DNA of 64,000 bases from VRUE01 sp035318745 (GCA_035318745.1 DATHEA010000019.1:1-64000), one strand, 5' to 3'; numbered from the stretch's first letter, positions 23,239 to 32,229 are shown. Program-made: numbers and translations. The notes: generated from the letters alone by a model not told the origin.

Positions 23239-24627
23239 GTGAGCGGCGCCGGGACTGCAACGCGGCCGCGGCGCGGCGAGCTGCTCGAGGTCGAGATCGA
23301 CTCGCTCGCCTTCGGCGGGCGAGGGGTTGCCCGGATCGACGGCTACGTGGTCTTCGTCGCCGGCGGGCTGCCGGGAGATCTGGTGCGAGCCGAGATCACC
23401 AAACCGAAGAGCCGCTTCGCCGAGGCGCGGGCGGTCGAGCTGCTGCGTCCCGGTGCCGACCGCGTCGCCGACCGCTGCCTGCACGAAGGCGAGCCCTGTC
23501 CCGGCGCACCGTGGCAGGGTCTCGCTTACGAGCAGCAGCTGATCCACAAGCGCGACCAGGTCGACGAGGCGCTGCGACGGATCGGGGGCCTCGACGGCTT
23601 CGAGCTGGAGGAGATCGAGCCGGCGCTGGAGCAGTGGCGCTACCGCAACAAGCTCGAATACTCCTTTGGCGCCCGCGACGGGGAGACCGTCCTCGGCTTC
23701 CACGCCAGCGGTCGCTGGGACCTGGTGGTCGGGGTCGAGGACTGCCTGCTCGCCTCCGAGCGCGGCAACGCCGCCCGTAACGAGATGCGCGAATGGGCGC
23801 GCGAGGAATCCGTGGCCCCCTACGACCGGCCCGCCGGCACTGGCGTCCTCACCAACCTGGTCGTGCGCGAGGGGCGCCGCAGCGGCCAGATCCAGACCCG
23901 CCTCGTGACCACACAGAAGCGCTTCCCCAAGCCCCCGGTCGACCTGCACACGGTGATCGAGGACGGCTCGGGCGGCAGCGAGGGCCCGACAGGCGTGCTC
24001 GGCGAGGAGATGCTGCGCGAGCAGCTCTGCGGGCTCGATTTCGAGATGTCCTACAACGCCTTCTTCCAGACCAACACCGAGATGGCCGAGCGCCTCTACG
24101 CGGTAGCCGCGGAGTACGCGGGGCTGAGCGGCGGCGAGCGGGTCTTCGACCTCTACTGCGGGATCGGCACGATCGGCCTGACGATGGCGGCCAAGGCGGG
24201 TGAGGTCTGGGGGCTGGAGATCGTCCCCGACGCGATCGCCGATGCCGAGCGCAACGCCGAGCGCAATGGGATCGGCAACGCCCACTTCATGGCCGGTAGC
24301 GCGAGAACCGGCGTGCGGCCGTTGGTCGAGGAGGCGGGCAAACCCGACGTCGTCCTGCTCGACCCACCCCGCCCCGGCCTCTCGCAGAAGATCGTCCGCC
24401 GGGTGCTCGAGTGCGAGGCGAAGCGGATCGTCTACGTCTCCTGCAACCCGACCACGCTGGCACCGAACGCCGCGCAGCTGGTCGAGGCGGGCTATACCCT
24501 GCGCCGCGTGAAACCGGTGGACATGTTCCCCCAGACGCCGCACATCGAGTGTGTCGCGCTCTTCGAGCGAGAGCAAACCGCCACCTCCTCCGCTTCGCGT
24601 CCGGGGGCGGCGGGAGGGGGCGCTTGA
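23239..24627 (+). CDS. TRAM-domain RNA uracil-C5 methyltransferase (RlmD/TrmA family)
   Basis: 462 residues from a GTG abutting the previous stop. A TRAM domain is at 12-70 (LLEVEIDSLAFGGRGVARID). NKLEYSFGARDG, NAFFQTNTEMAERLY, the SAM motif VFDLYCGIGTIGLTMA, VLLDPPRPGLSQKIV and the catalytic Cys in IVYVSCNPTTLAPNAAQL define a RumA/TrmA-type enzyme that methylates uracil C5 in rRNA or tRNA. The Fe-S Cys set is reduced (CLHEGEPCPG). A Gly/Ala/Ser-rich tail of 20 residues is non-conserved. Confidence 0.9.
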   Translation: MSGAGTATRPRRGELLEVEIDSLAFGGRGVARIDGYVVFVAGGLPGDLVRAEITKPKSRFAEARAVELLRPGADRVADRCLHEGEPCPGAPWQGLAYEQQLIHKRDQVDEALRRIGGLDGFELEEIEPALEQWRYRNKLEYSFGARDGETVLGFHASGRWDLVVGVEDCLLASERGNAARNEMREWAREESVAPYDRPAGTGVLTNLVVREGRRSGQIQTRLVTTQKRFPKPPVDLHTVIEDGSGGSEGPTGVLGEEMLREQLCGLDFEMSYNAFFQTNTEMAERLYAVAAEYAGLSGGERVFDLYCGIGTIGLTMAAKAGEVWGLEIVPDAIADAERNAERNGIGNAHFMAGSARTGVRPLVEEAGKPDVVLLDPPRPGLSQKIVRRVLECEAKRIVYVSCNPTTLAPNAAQLVEAGYTLRRVKPVDMFPQTPHIECVALFEREQTATSSASRPGAAGGGA

Positions 24628-25412
24628 TGTCCCGTGGGTTCGGCGTTGCGGCGGGGCTCGACCCCGAGGTGGCTCGGCCGCTCGCCGCGCGCTGCGCCGA
24701 GCTCGGCTACGACTCGGTCTGGTCCAACGACCACCCCGGTGCGAAGGGACTGGAGACGCTGGCTGAGTTCGCGACCGCCGCGCCCGAGGTCGAGCTCGGC
24801 GTCGCAGTGATCGCGCTCGACCGCCAATCCCCGCAGGAGATCGCCGCCGACATCGAGCGGCTCGGGCTCGACCAGGCGAAGCTCTGGCTCGGCGTCGGTG
24901 CCGGCTTCTCCGAGAAGCCGCTGACGCGGATGCGCGAATCACTGCCGGAGCTGCGAGAGGCCCTGCCCGCCGTCCGCCTCGTCCTCGCCGCGATGGGGCC
25001 GAAGATGTGCGCCCTTGCCGGTGCCGAGTTCGACGGCGCCTTCTTCAACTGGATGACGCCGGAGTTCGCCGCCCGCGCAAGGCTCCAGGTCGAGGCAGGC
25101 GCCGAGGGGGCAGGGCGCGAGTCCCCGCCGGTCTTCGGCTACGTCCGCACCGCCGTAGGTCCCGACGCCGCCGAGCGCCTGGCCAAGGAGGAGTCCTTCT
25201 ACCGCGACCTCCACCCCGGCTACCGCAACCACTTCGACCGCCTCGCCGAGCCCGAGGGCACCGTCGGCGTAGCCGCCGCGGACGCCGATACAGCCCGCAA
25301 GAAGCTGGCCGCCTACACCGCTCTAGACACCATCGTGGTCCGCGGCCTCGCCTCGGCTACCGCGGACGCAATGGGCGCCGTCGCGTCCGCCGCGGCACCG
25401 GCAGCTGACTGA
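24627..25412 (+). CDS. Luciferase-like monooxygenase (LLM class)
   Basis: 261 residues, ATG overlapping the previous stop by one base. GVAAGLDPEVARPLAARCAE, YDSVWSNDHPGAKGLETLAE, LDQAKLWLGVGAGFSEKPLT and VRLVLAAMGPKMCALAG follow the flavin/F420-dependent bacterial luciferase-like barrel. It is somewhat short for the family (usually about 300). Substrate unknown; F420 is a likely cofactor in an actinobacterium. Confidence 0.85.
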   Translation: MSRGFGVAAGLDPEVARPLAARCAELGYDSVWSNDHPGAKGLETLAEFATAAPEVELGVAVIALDRQSPQEIAADIERLGLDQAKLWLGVGAGFSEKPLTRMRESLPELREALPAVRLVLAAMGPKMCALAGAEFDGAFFNWMTPEFAARARLQVEAGAEGAGRESPPVFGYVRTAVGPDAAERLAKEESFYRDLHPGYRNHFDRLAEPEGTVGVAAADADTARKKLAAYTALDTIVVRGLASATADAMGAVASAAAPAAD

Positions 25413-25432
25413 ATCGCGGCACGCACCCATGA

Positions 25433-25553
25433 GGAGGGACGGGGTGCCCCTCCAGCGCAGCGGCGTCCTGTTTTTCGCCCCAACCCCATCGTCGGACGGC
25501 CGTTAAGTCCGAGGCGAAAAACCCAGCAAGCAGGAGGGGCACCCCGTCCCTCC
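25433..25553. terminator. Triple nested inverted repeat between convergent genes
   Basis: Perfect 21-bp outer arms (25433-25453 and 25533-25553), 10-bp inner arms GTTTTTCGCC (25470) and GGCGAAAAAC (25513), and 6-bp core arms TCGGAC (25492) and GTCCGA (25507). It fills the gap between the LLM gene and the UDG gene, both of which end here. A two-way terminator is likely; the nesting and length are unusual. Confidence 0.65.
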
Positions 25554-25562
25554 CCCCAAGCG

Positions 25563-26225
25563 CTAGTACGGAGGCAAATCCTCGTACCACTCGCCGAGCG
25601 CCTTGAACGAGCGCCAGAAGCGCTGCTTGGCGTTCTCTTCGTCCAGCGACTCGTCGATGTCGGGGGTGTAGAGGGCGTCGATGGTCGGGGTGAAGGCCTG
25701 GATCTCGCCTTCGCGCGGCTCGATCTTGCGCGAGAGGGGAATTTCGAGGCCGTTGAGGACGCGTAGGGCGGGCTCGCCCATGACGACGACGATCTTCGGC
25801 TGCACGATCGCCAGCTCCTCGACCACGCGCCGCACGCACTCCTCGGCGGCCAGGTCGGGCTCGGCGATCGGGCACTTGACGCAGAGCGTGCCGTAGACGA
25901 CCAGCGGGTCGATCCCCAGCCGTTTGAAGCTTTTCATCAGCGCGTTGCCGGCGCGGCCGTAGAAGGCGACCCCCTCTTCGATCTCGGCGACGCCAGGGGC
26001 GTGCTTGATCATGAAGACGTCGGCCTGCGGGTGGCCCGAGCCCAGCACCGGCATCAGCTTGCCGCGCGGGCAGTGCGGGCACTCCTGCAGCTCGTGAGTC
26101 ATCTGATTGAGCTCGCGGATCGCTCGCTCCAGGTACTTCTCTCTTATCTCGTCGTCGGTCGCCGGCATGCTCGGCGATCTCTTTGACGGCTCGGGCGCGG
26201 CTCCTTTCGCGCGAGCCTCCTGCAT
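25563..26225 (-). CDS. Uracil-DNA glycosylase, Fe-S (family 4/5-like)
   Basis: 220 residues (ATG 26225; ATG 26168 is closer to the domain). CPHCPRGKLMPVLGSGHPQA supplies two Fe-S Cys, VFMIKHAPGVAEIEEGVAFY is the active-site GEAPG-like loop, TLCVKCPIAEPDLAAEEC supplies further Cys, and IVVVMGEPALRVL follows. The loop reads KHAPG where family 4 has GEAPG, so activity may differ. It overlaps the upstream GT-PHP stop by one base. Confidence 0.8.
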   Translation of the reverse strand: MQEARAKGAAPEPSKRSPSMPATDDEIREKYLERAIRELNQMTHELQECPHCPRGKLMPVLGSGHPQADVFMIKHAPGVAEIEEGVAFYGRAGNALMKSFKRLGIDPLVVYGTLCVKCPIAEPDLAAEECVRRVVEELAIVQPKIVVVMGEPALRVLNGLEIPLSRKIEPREGEIQAFTPTIDALYTPDIDESLDEENAKQRFWRSFKALGEWYEDLPPY

Positions 26226-27517
26226 CAGCTCTTGCTCGCCCGTCCGCCCACCGAGCGACGTTTCTTCCGCGGCCTTCCGCCCCGCACCGGCTTGGCGTCG
26301 GGGACGCTGCGCTTTGGTGCCTTCGGCCTCCCCGCGGTCTGCAGCAGCTTCAGCGCCTGCACGTAGACGAGGTTCTTGTGCTTGCGGGTGATGTCGGCGT
26401 CGCGCATCGCCTCGAGGAACTCGGCGGGGCCGTCGAACTCGTGGATCCGCACCCGCACGCTGCCCAGCCCCTGAGCGACGTGGCTGTCGGAGCCGGCGCC
26501 GGAGACGATCCGGTACTTGCGGGCGAAGCGCTCCGCCTCTTCGTTGAAGGCAGTCAAGGCCACCCGCGGGTTGAAGACCTCGAGGATGTCGATCTCCTCG
26601 ACGATGTCGAGCAGGTGCTCGTAGTCGGGGACCGAGTGGAAGCGGTCGAACGGGTGCGGGACGTAGACGAGGCCACCCTGGTCGCGGATCGCGGCGATCG
26701 TCTCCGCCATCGTCATCCCCCGCGGGATCTTCTCCTCGAGGAAGAGGCCGATCACCTCGCCCTGCTCGGCGGTCTTCACCTCCTCGGCGACGATCACCTC
26801 GATGCCACCCATCTCGGCCGCGATCCGGCGCGCCTCCAACGCGCCGGAGACCTCGTTGTGGTCGGTGATCGCGATCGCGCCAAGGCCGCGGTCGCGCGCC
26901 GTCTCCAGCAGCACCTTTACCGGCGTCGCGCAGTCGGGCGAGTGGTCGGTGTGCATGTGCAGGTCGACCTCCAGGAGCGGGCGGGCGGCGATCCGTCGGC
27001 GCACCGCGGGGTTGCCCGTGGGATCGTGCCGGCGAGCGAGCAGGCGACGGTAGATCGCTTCGAACTCAGCCGCGACAGCAGTCCAATCGCGTCCCTCCCC
27101 CGCCGGCTCGACCAGCTCGTAGGGTCCGGGGAAGTAGCGCTCCAGCAGCTCACCGGTGACCGCTGTGGCGACGGTGCGGGCATCGAGGCGACCGAAGAAG
27201 ATCTCCACCAGCGGCCGCGCCACCTGGGTCGACAGCACCCGCTCCTGCGGTTTGTGAAAGGTGGCGACGTTGAGTGAGAAGGAGTGGCGCAGCGCCGCCG
27301 AGGAGACGCTCGGCGCGAACGGCTCGTGGACGTGGACGATGTCGGGCGAGCCGACGCCGAACGCCCGCTTGACAGAGTCGCCGGCGAAGACGCGCCGCAC
27401 CTCGTGCCCGCGGCGCTCCAGCTCCTCGGACACCCGCCCGACGAACTCGTTGACCCGGTTGGCGGTGCCCCGCCGATGAGGCGAGACCTGGGCTATCGAA
27501 AGCGGCTCCACCGGCAC
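26225..27517 (-). CDS. GT4 N-terminal domain fused to PHP phosphoesterase
   Basis: 430 residues. Residues 5-150 resemble the N-terminal half of GT4 glycosyltransferases (LSIAQVSPHRRGTANRVNEF, PDIVHVHEPFAPSVSSAALR, ATFHKPQERVL). The GT4 nucleotide-sugar domain is missing. From about 185 a PHP domain follows: VDLHMHTDHSPDCATPV, ITDHNEVSGALEA, VYVPHPFDRF, IVSGAGSDSHVAQGLG carry the metal-binding His/Asp set. The C-terminus is Lys/Arg/Pro-rich. Metal-dependent phosphoesterase activity is plausible. It lies downstream of ino1. Confidence 0.8.
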   Translation of the reverse strand: MPVEPLSIAQVSPHRRGTANRVNEFVGRVSEELERRGHEVRRVFAGDSVKRAFGVGSPDIVHVHEPFAPSVSSAALRHSFSLNVATFHKPQERVLSTQVARPLVEIFFGRLDARTVATAVTGELLERYFPGPYELVEPAGEGRDWTAVAAEFEAIYRRLLARRHDPTGNPAVRRRIAARPLLEVDLHMHTDHSPDCATPVKVLLETARDRGLGAIAITDHNEVSGALEARRIAAEMGGIEVIVAEEVKTAEQGEVIGLFLEEKIPRGMTMAETIAAIRDQGGLVYVPHPFDRFHSVPDYEHLLDIVEEIDILEVFNPRVALTAFNEEAERFARKYRIVSGAGSDSHVAQGLGSVRVRIHEFDGPAEFLEAMRDADITRKHKNLVYVQALKLLQTAGRPKAPKRSVPDAKPVRGGRPRKKRRSVGGRASKS

Positions 27518-27526
27518 AGGGCAAGC

Positions 27527-27555
27527 ATAAGAGCCGGCGCGTGGCCGGCTCTTAT
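27527..27555 (-). terminator. Hairpin terminator of ino1
   Basis: ATAAGAGCCGG-CGCGTGG-CCGGCTCTTAT, perfect 11-bp arms, begins directly at the ino1 stop codon. The stem ends are A/T rich, giving TTAT on the transcript's 3' side. It likely separates ino1 from the GT-PHP gene. Confidence 0.7.
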
Positions 27556-28716
27556 CTAGGCCTTCGTCTCGACCGGGGTGGGCGCCGGCGACTTGCCGCG
27601 CGCGTACTTGCCGATGAACTCCTCAGTGTGCTCGCGCGCCTCGTCGTCGGGGCGCTGGCTGTGCGGCGACTTCATCAGGTAGCTGGACGGGCCGTCGAGC
27701 TGGCCGGCGATGCCGTTGTTCAGCGCCAGCTTGATGATCCGCACGGCGTCGATCACGACGCCGGCCGAGTTCGGCGAGTCCCAGACCTCGAGCTTGAGCT
27801 CGAGGTTGAGCGGCACGTCGCCGAACGACTTTCCCTCGAGGCGAATATGAGCCCACTTGCGGTCGGTCAGCCAGGGGACGTAGTCGGAGGGCCCGACGTG
27901 GACGTCCTCGGCGGGCAGGTCGTGGCCCATGATCGAGGTGACCGCGTTGGTCTTCGAAATCTTCTTCGAGTCAAGCCGCTCGCGCTCGAGCATGTTGTAG
28001 AAGTCCATGTTGCCGCCGACGTTGAGCTGCGAGGTGCGCTCGACGCGCACGCCGCGGTCGTGGAAGAGGCGGGCGAGCTGGCGGTGGACGATCGTCGCGC
28101 CGACCTGGGACTTGATGTCGTCGCCGATGATCGGCAGCCCGGCCTCCTCGAAGCGCTTGCCCCAGTAGTCCTCGCGGGCGATGAAGACCGGTAGGCAGTT
28201 GACGAAGCCGACGCCGGCCTTGAGTGCCTGCTCGACGTACCACTTGGTCGCGTCCTCGGAGCCGACCGGCAGGTAACAGACCAGGACGTCCGCCTTGGTC
28301 TCCTTGAGGATGCCAACGATGTCGGCGGTCTCGCCCGGGGCTTTGACGATCTTCTCTTTCAGGTACTTGCCGAGCCCGTCGTGGGTCATGCCGCGCTCGA
28401 CCTTGACTCCCAACTCGGGGACCTCGGCGAACTCGATCGTGTTGTTCTGCCCCGACCAGATCGCCTCGGAGAGGTCCTTGCCGACCTTCTCGGAGTCGAT
28501 GTCGAAGGCGGCGACGAACTCGACGTCGCGGACGTGGTAGCCGCCGAGGTCGACGTGCATCAGACCCGGGACTTCGTCCGCCGGGTCGGCGTCCTTGTAG
28601 TACTGGATTCCCTGGATGAACGAGTTGGCGCAGTTGCCGACGCCGACTATCGCGACGCGGACCTTCTCGTCGGCGGGGACGGCGCCGTTGCCGCTTGCTC
28701 CGTTGGTCTCACTCAT
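27556..28716 (-). CDS. ino1: myo-Inositol-1-phosphate synthase
   Basis: 386 residues. VRVAIVGVGNCANSFIQGIQ is the NAD-binding glycine motif. FVAAFDIDSEKVGKDLSEAI, VCYLPVGSEDATKWYVEQAL, GDDIKSQVGATIVHRQL, NVGGNMDFYNMLERER and LNNGIAGQLDGPSSYLMKSP match actinobacterial Ino1. It converts glucose-6-phosphate to inositol-3-phosphate, the precursor of phosphatidylinositol and mycothiol. The CDP-alcohol transferase upstream probably uses its product. Confidence 0.95.
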   Translation of the reverse strand: MSETNGASGNGAVPADEKVRVAIVGVGNCANSFIQGIQYYKDADPADEVPGLMHVDLGGYHVRDVEFVAAFDIDSEKVGKDLSEAIWSGQNNTIEFAEVPELGVKVERGMTHDGLGKYLKEKIVKAPGETADIVGILKETKADVLVCYLPVGSEDATKWYVEQALKAGVGFVNCLPVFIAREDYWGKRFEEAGLPIIGDDIKSQVGATIVHRQLARLFHDRGVRVERTSQLNVGGNMDFYNMLERERLDSKKISKTNAVTSIMGHDLPAEDVHVGPSDYVPWLTDRKWAHIRLEGKSFGDVPLNLELKLEVWDSPNSAGVVIDAVRIIKLALNNGIAGQLDGPSSYLMKSPHSQRPDDEAREHTEEFIGKYARGKSPAPTPVETKA

Positions 28717-28778
28717 GAAGCTCTAAGTTCCTTCCCTCGATCTGGCTGGCGGGCAAACTAACCCGGGGCTTGCGCTGG

Positions 28779-29444
28779 TTACAGCTCGGGTGGCGGCGAA
28801 GCCTCTCTCGATAGCTCGTTTCGGACGTGCCATACACGCTGGATCGTCGTGACTATGGTCAGCACCGCGATCAGGTAGACCGCCGGCGCCAGAAGCTCGA
28901 AATCGCCGAGCCCGGCGCCCTTGGCGAAGACCAAGCCCACCGAGAGTATTACTACCCGCACGGGCCGCGTCGCCAACCCGACCTTGCACTCGACTCCCAG
29001 CGCCTCGGCACGGGCACGGGTGTAGGAGACCATCAGCGAGCCGAGCACGGCGACGACGCACATCGCGGCGGCGAAATCGTCGCCCGTCGCGGCGAAGTAT
29101 CCGGCGACCGCAGCCAGCACGATCCCCTCCTCGATCCGGTCCAGGGTCGAGTCGAGGAAGGCGCCGAACAGCGTCCCCTTGCCCGACATCCGCGAGTAGC
29201 GGCCGTCGAGCGTGTCCATCACCGAGCCGGCGATGAAGGCGACGCCGGCGAGGAAGAAGAGGCGCTGGGTGACCAGCGCGGCGGCGATCAGGTTGCCGAT
29301 CAGGCCGGCGACCGAGATCGCGTTCGGCGTCAGCCGCGACTCGATCAGGCGCTCCCGTGCGTAGGAGCGAAGCTCCTGTCCGTTGCGGGCCTGACGCCCG
29401 TTGCGCCGATTGCTCGGGGCGCTCGGAGGCGCCGAAGAATCCAT
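28779..29444 (-). CDS. CDP-alcohol phosphatidyltransferase (PI-phosphate synthase candidate)
   Basis: 221 residues from the ATG at 29444. The family motif appears as MDTLDGRYSRMSGKGTLFGA then FLDSTLDR, with four metal-binding Asp (D-x-x-D-G ... G-x-x-x-D-x-x-x-D). The usual Ala before the motif Arg is replaced. About six membrane helices follow. RLIESRLTPNAISVAGLIGN is the amphipathic N-terminus. Adjacent ino1 suggests use of inositol-1-phosphate; PgsA-type glycerophosphate use is an alternative. Confidence 0.85.
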   Translation of the reverse strand: MDSSAPPSAPSNRRNGRQARNGQELRSYARERLIESRLTPNAISVAGLIGNLIAAALVTQRLFFLAGVAFIAGSVMDTLDGRYSRMSGKGTLFGAFLDSTLDRIEEGIVLAAVAGYFAATGDDFAAAMCVVAVLGSLMVSYTRARAEALGVECKVGLATRPVRVVILSVGLVFAKGAGLGDFELLAPAVYLIAVLTIVTTIQRVWHVRNELSREASPPPEL

Positions 29445-29494
29445 TGCGCTGAGGCTAGACGATCCGTTGCCGGGAATGGCGGCGACGGGAGGGG

Positions 29495-30277
29495 CTAGGC
29501 CTCGACCTCTTGCGGCGAGAAGCGACTTCGCCAGCCCCACGCCTCCGGCCGAGCACGGGCCAGCAGGCGAGCAGCGACCAGCGCCGACGTCACCGCGACC
29601 ATCCAGCCGAGCCCGACGTCGACCCAGTAGTGGTTGCCGGTGACGATCACGACCCATGCGATCAGCAGCGGCCAGGCTGCCCAGAAGGCTTTCGGAATCC
29701 AGTGGCGGCAGACCCTGACGCCGGTGCCTCCGATCATCAGGGCGAAGGCGCAGTGCATGCTCGGCACCGCCGCGTAGGGGTTGATGAAGACTTTGGCCAG
29801 GCTGGAATCGTGGTTGACGTTGGAGAAATCGGTGATCGTGTCGACGAAGCCGTGCTCGGGGAACATCCGCGGCGGCGCGGTCGGGTACAGCGTGTAGCCG
29901 ACCAGCGCGATCCCCATCGAGACGACGAACATGTTGCGGACGAAGTAGTAGGACTCGTTGCGGAAGAGGTAGAGCCAGACCAGGAAACCGAGCGCGATCG
30001 AGAACTGCGCGTTGAGGTAGAGCTGGTTGGCGAGATCGACAACCCAGTGCGCAGGCAAGAAGAACGCCTGCAGGCCGGGCTCGAACAGCGTGTGGGTCGA
30101 GCGCTCGACGTCGATTACCTGCTGTCCGTGGGCGATCGCCTCGGCGCGCTGGCCGTCGGCGATGCCGCGGACCAGCTCATAGGCGACGTCGACGCCGACC
30201 AGGATGCCGATCTGGCGACCGAAATCGCCCCAGCCCTGGGGCAGGCGCGACCCAATCGCACGAAGGGCACGAGACAT
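29495..30277 (-). CDS. PAP2-family membrane phosphatase/transferase
   Basis: 260 residues with about six membrane segments. The PAP2 active site is split as YPTAPPRMFPEHGFVDTITD (motif 1 region), VPSMHCAFALMIG (S-x-x-x-H-like motif 2) and TGNHYWVDVGLGWMVA (H-x-x-x-D motif 3). This matches the inositolphosphotransferase-like PAP2_3 branch. With the CDP-alcohol transferase and Ino1 nearby, a role in inositol lipid metabolism is plausible. Confidence 0.85.
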   Translation of the reverse strand: MSRALRAIGSRLPQGWGDFGRQIGILVGVDVAYELVRGIADGQRAEAIAHGQQVIDVERSTHTLFEPGLQAFFLPAHWVVDLANQLYLNAQFSIALGFLVWLYLFRNESYYFVRNMFVVSMGIALVGYTLYPTAPPRMFPEHGFVDTITDFSNVNHDSSLAKVFINPYAAVPSMHCAFALMIGGTGVRVCRHWIPKAFWAAWPLLIAWVVIVTGNHYWVDVGLGWMVAVTSALVAARLLARARPEAWGWRSRFSPQEVEA

Positions 30278-30298
30278 CTGACGATTGTAATTGCCCTG

Positions 30299-31117
30299 TT
30301 AACGGACGAAGGCGAGAACGCGGTCTATGACTCTTTGGTCGTCGATCCAGGGCCAGTGGCCGGCGCCCTCGACGATCTCGACCTCGGCGTCGGGAAGGAC
30401 CTCGGCGAACGCATCGGCGAACTTGGTCGGCAGGTAGATGTCGCCGTCGCCCCAGAGGATCAGAGCAGGGCATGAGAGCTTGTGGAGCTCCCTTCCAGCG
30501 GCGGCGAGGCGGTCGGGGTCGGCATGGCGGCAGAGGGCGAGGGTGGCGTCGCGGGTGCCCTTGTCCCAGTGGTTCCAGATCGTGTCGACGAACTCGGCCG
30601 GCATCGGGCTGTGGTCGGCGCGGGCCTGGCGCATGATCTGGGACAGCGACCACTTCGTCGTCGTCGCGTTGGCAAACTCGCCGAGCCCTCGGCGGCGCCA
30701 GATCTGCGCCACCCAGTGCCAGCGGTAGCCGGGCAGCAGCGGCACCACGTTGACGATCACCAGCTTCTCGACCAGCTGCGGCCGGCGCTGCGCGCCGATC
30801 AGCGCCAGCGAGCCCCAGTCATGGACGACAAGCTTGCGCTGCCCGATCCCAAGCTCGTCCAAACACCGCTCGAGAGTGGCGGAGAGCCCGTACATCGAGT
30901 AGTCGAAGCGGTCGGTGCCGGGGTGGTCCGAGCGGCCCCAACCCGGCATGTCGATCGCGATCGACGGCCCGCCTCGCTCCATGAACGGCACCCAATCCTC
31001 GCCGTGACTCGGGTTGCCATGGCAGTAGACGACCGGCGTCCCCTCCCCCGGCACGCGCCGGTAGAAGACGCGCACTCCGTCGAGGACGAGCTCCCCCGCT
31101 TCGATCGCGTTCGTCAC
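30299..31117 (-). CDS. Alpha/beta hydrolase with Asp nucleophile (dehalogenase/epoxide-hydrolase type)
   Basis: 272 residues from a GTG at 31117. YCHGNPSHGEDW is the oxyanion H-G-N-P motif. The nucleophile elbow reads KLVVHDWGSLALIGA, so the nucleophile is Asp as in haloalkane dehalogenases and epoxide hydrolases, not Ser. PALILWGDGDIYLP and EGAGHWPWID supply the acid and catalytic His. Substrate unknown. Confidence 0.88.
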   Translation of the reverse strand: MTNAIEAGELVLDGVRVFYRRVPGEGTPVVYCHGNPSHGEDWVPFMERGGPSIAIDMPGWGRSDHPGTDRFDYSMYGLSATLERCLDELGIGQRKLVVHDWGSLALIGAQRRPQLVEKLVIVNVVPLLPGYRWHWVAQIWRRRGLGEFANATTTKWSLSQIMRQARADHSPMPAEFVDTIWNHWDKGTRDATLALCRHADPDRLAAAGRELHKLSCPALILWGDGDIYLPTKFADAFAEVLPDAEVEIVEGAGHWPWIDDQRVIDRVLAFVR

Positions 31118-31151
31118 GGACGGAGCATAAGCGCCGAATAGGGTCCCGGCC

Positions 31152-31820
31152 GTGACCTGGAAGCGACCGGACAAACGCCGCGTGCGCGCCATCCGCGACC
31201 GCCTGCGCGAGATGTACGGGCAGCCCGTGAACGAACCGCACCGGCACCCGATTGCCGAGCTGATCAAGACGGTGCTCTCCCAGCACACCAACGACCGCAA
31301 CCGCGATCGATCCTTCGCCCGTCTGCGCGAGCGCTACCCCACCTGGGAGGAGGTGCGCGACGCGCCGCTCGACGAGCTCGAGGAGGCGATCCGGCCCGGC
31401 GGCCTCGCCAAGCAGAAGGCGCCGCGAATCCAAGCGATCCTGGAGCAACTCGGCGACCATCCCGATCTCGACTGGACCGAGGCCGCGCCGCGCGAGGAGT
31501 CGCTCGAGTTCCTCCTCTCGCTGCCAGGGGTCGGGCGCAAAACGGCGGCCTGCGTGTTGATCTTCACCTGGGGCATCCCGGAGATTCCCGTCGACGTCCA
31601 CATCCACCGCGTCGGCGGCCGCCTCGGGCTCTTCCCGCCGAAGGCCTCATTCGAGCGTGCGCACGACGAGATGCTGGCGATCGTGCCGCCCGAGGACGCC
31701 TACGAGCTGCACATGAACCTGATTCGACACGGCCGCGAGGTCTGCCGGCCGAAACCACGTTGCGAGGAGTGCCAGCTGCGTCGCATGTGTCCCTGGTACC
31801 GTGGCCGCCGAAATGAGTAA
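31152..31820 (+). CDS. nth: Endonuclease III (DNA glycosylase/AP lyase)
   Basis: 222 residues. The helix-hairpin-helix is LLSLPGVGRKTAACVLIFTW, whose Lys is the catalytic nucleophile, and PVDVHIHRVGGRLGL supplies the Asp. The C-terminal [4Fe-4S] loop is CRPKPRCEECQLRRMC (spacing 5-2-5, one residue shorter than E. coli). It removes oxidised pyrimidines from DNA. The last 8 nt overlap the cytochrome gene. Confidence 0.92.
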   Translation: MTWKRPDKRRVRAIRDRLREMYGQPVNEPHRHPIAELIKTVLSQHTNDRNRDRSFARLRERYPTWEEVRDAPLDELEEAIRPGGLAKQKAPRIQAILEQLGDHPDLDWTEAAPREESLEFLLSLPGVGRKTAACVLIFTWGIPEIPVDVHIHRVGGRLGLFPPKASFERAHDEMLAIVPPEDAYELHMNLIRHGREVCRPKPRCEECQLRRMCPWYRGRRNE

Positions 31821-32229
31821 GAAGACCTTCATCGTCTTCGGGCTGCTGGTCGTTTTCCTCGCCGCCCTGATCCCATGGCTCGCCTTCCGGGCCGACGGCG
31901 ACGCGGCGAACGCTGAGCCGGTGCCGAGCAATCTCAAGGCTGGGCAGAGCCTCTTCCAGACCAACTGCGGCACCTGCCACACGCTCTACGCAGCCGGGAC
32001 CGACGGCAACTACGCGCCGAACCTCGACGAACTGCTGGCCCCCTCGGGCCCGGCGGAAGGGCCGAACGGGCAGCAGACGATCGAAGCGACCGAAAGCCGC
32101 GTCCTCAACGCGGTCGAAAACGGCGTCGACAGCAGCACGACGCCGGGACGGATGCCGGGCGGCATCCTCAACGAAGAGCAGGCCAAGGAAGTCGCCGCCT
32201 TCGTTGCTCACACTGCAGGTGAGAGTTGA
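31813..32229 (+). CDS. Membrane-anchored monohaem cytochrome c
   Basis: 138 residues from ATG 31813. A single N-terminal membrane anchor (TFIVFGLLVVFLAALIPWLA) precedes a small class I cytochrome domain with haem motif CGTCH, and MPGGILNEEQAKEVAAFVA supplies the axial Met region. It probably carries electrons on the outer face of the membrane. It overlaps nth by 8 nt; a GTG at 31801 is possible. Confidence 0.88.
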   Translation: MSKKTFIVFGLLVVFLAALIPWLAFRADGDAANAEPVPSNLKAGQSLFQTNCGTCHTLYAAGTDGNYAPNLDELLAPSGPAEGPNGQQTIEATESRVLNAVENGVDSSTTPGRMPGGILNEEQAKEVAAFVAHTAGES

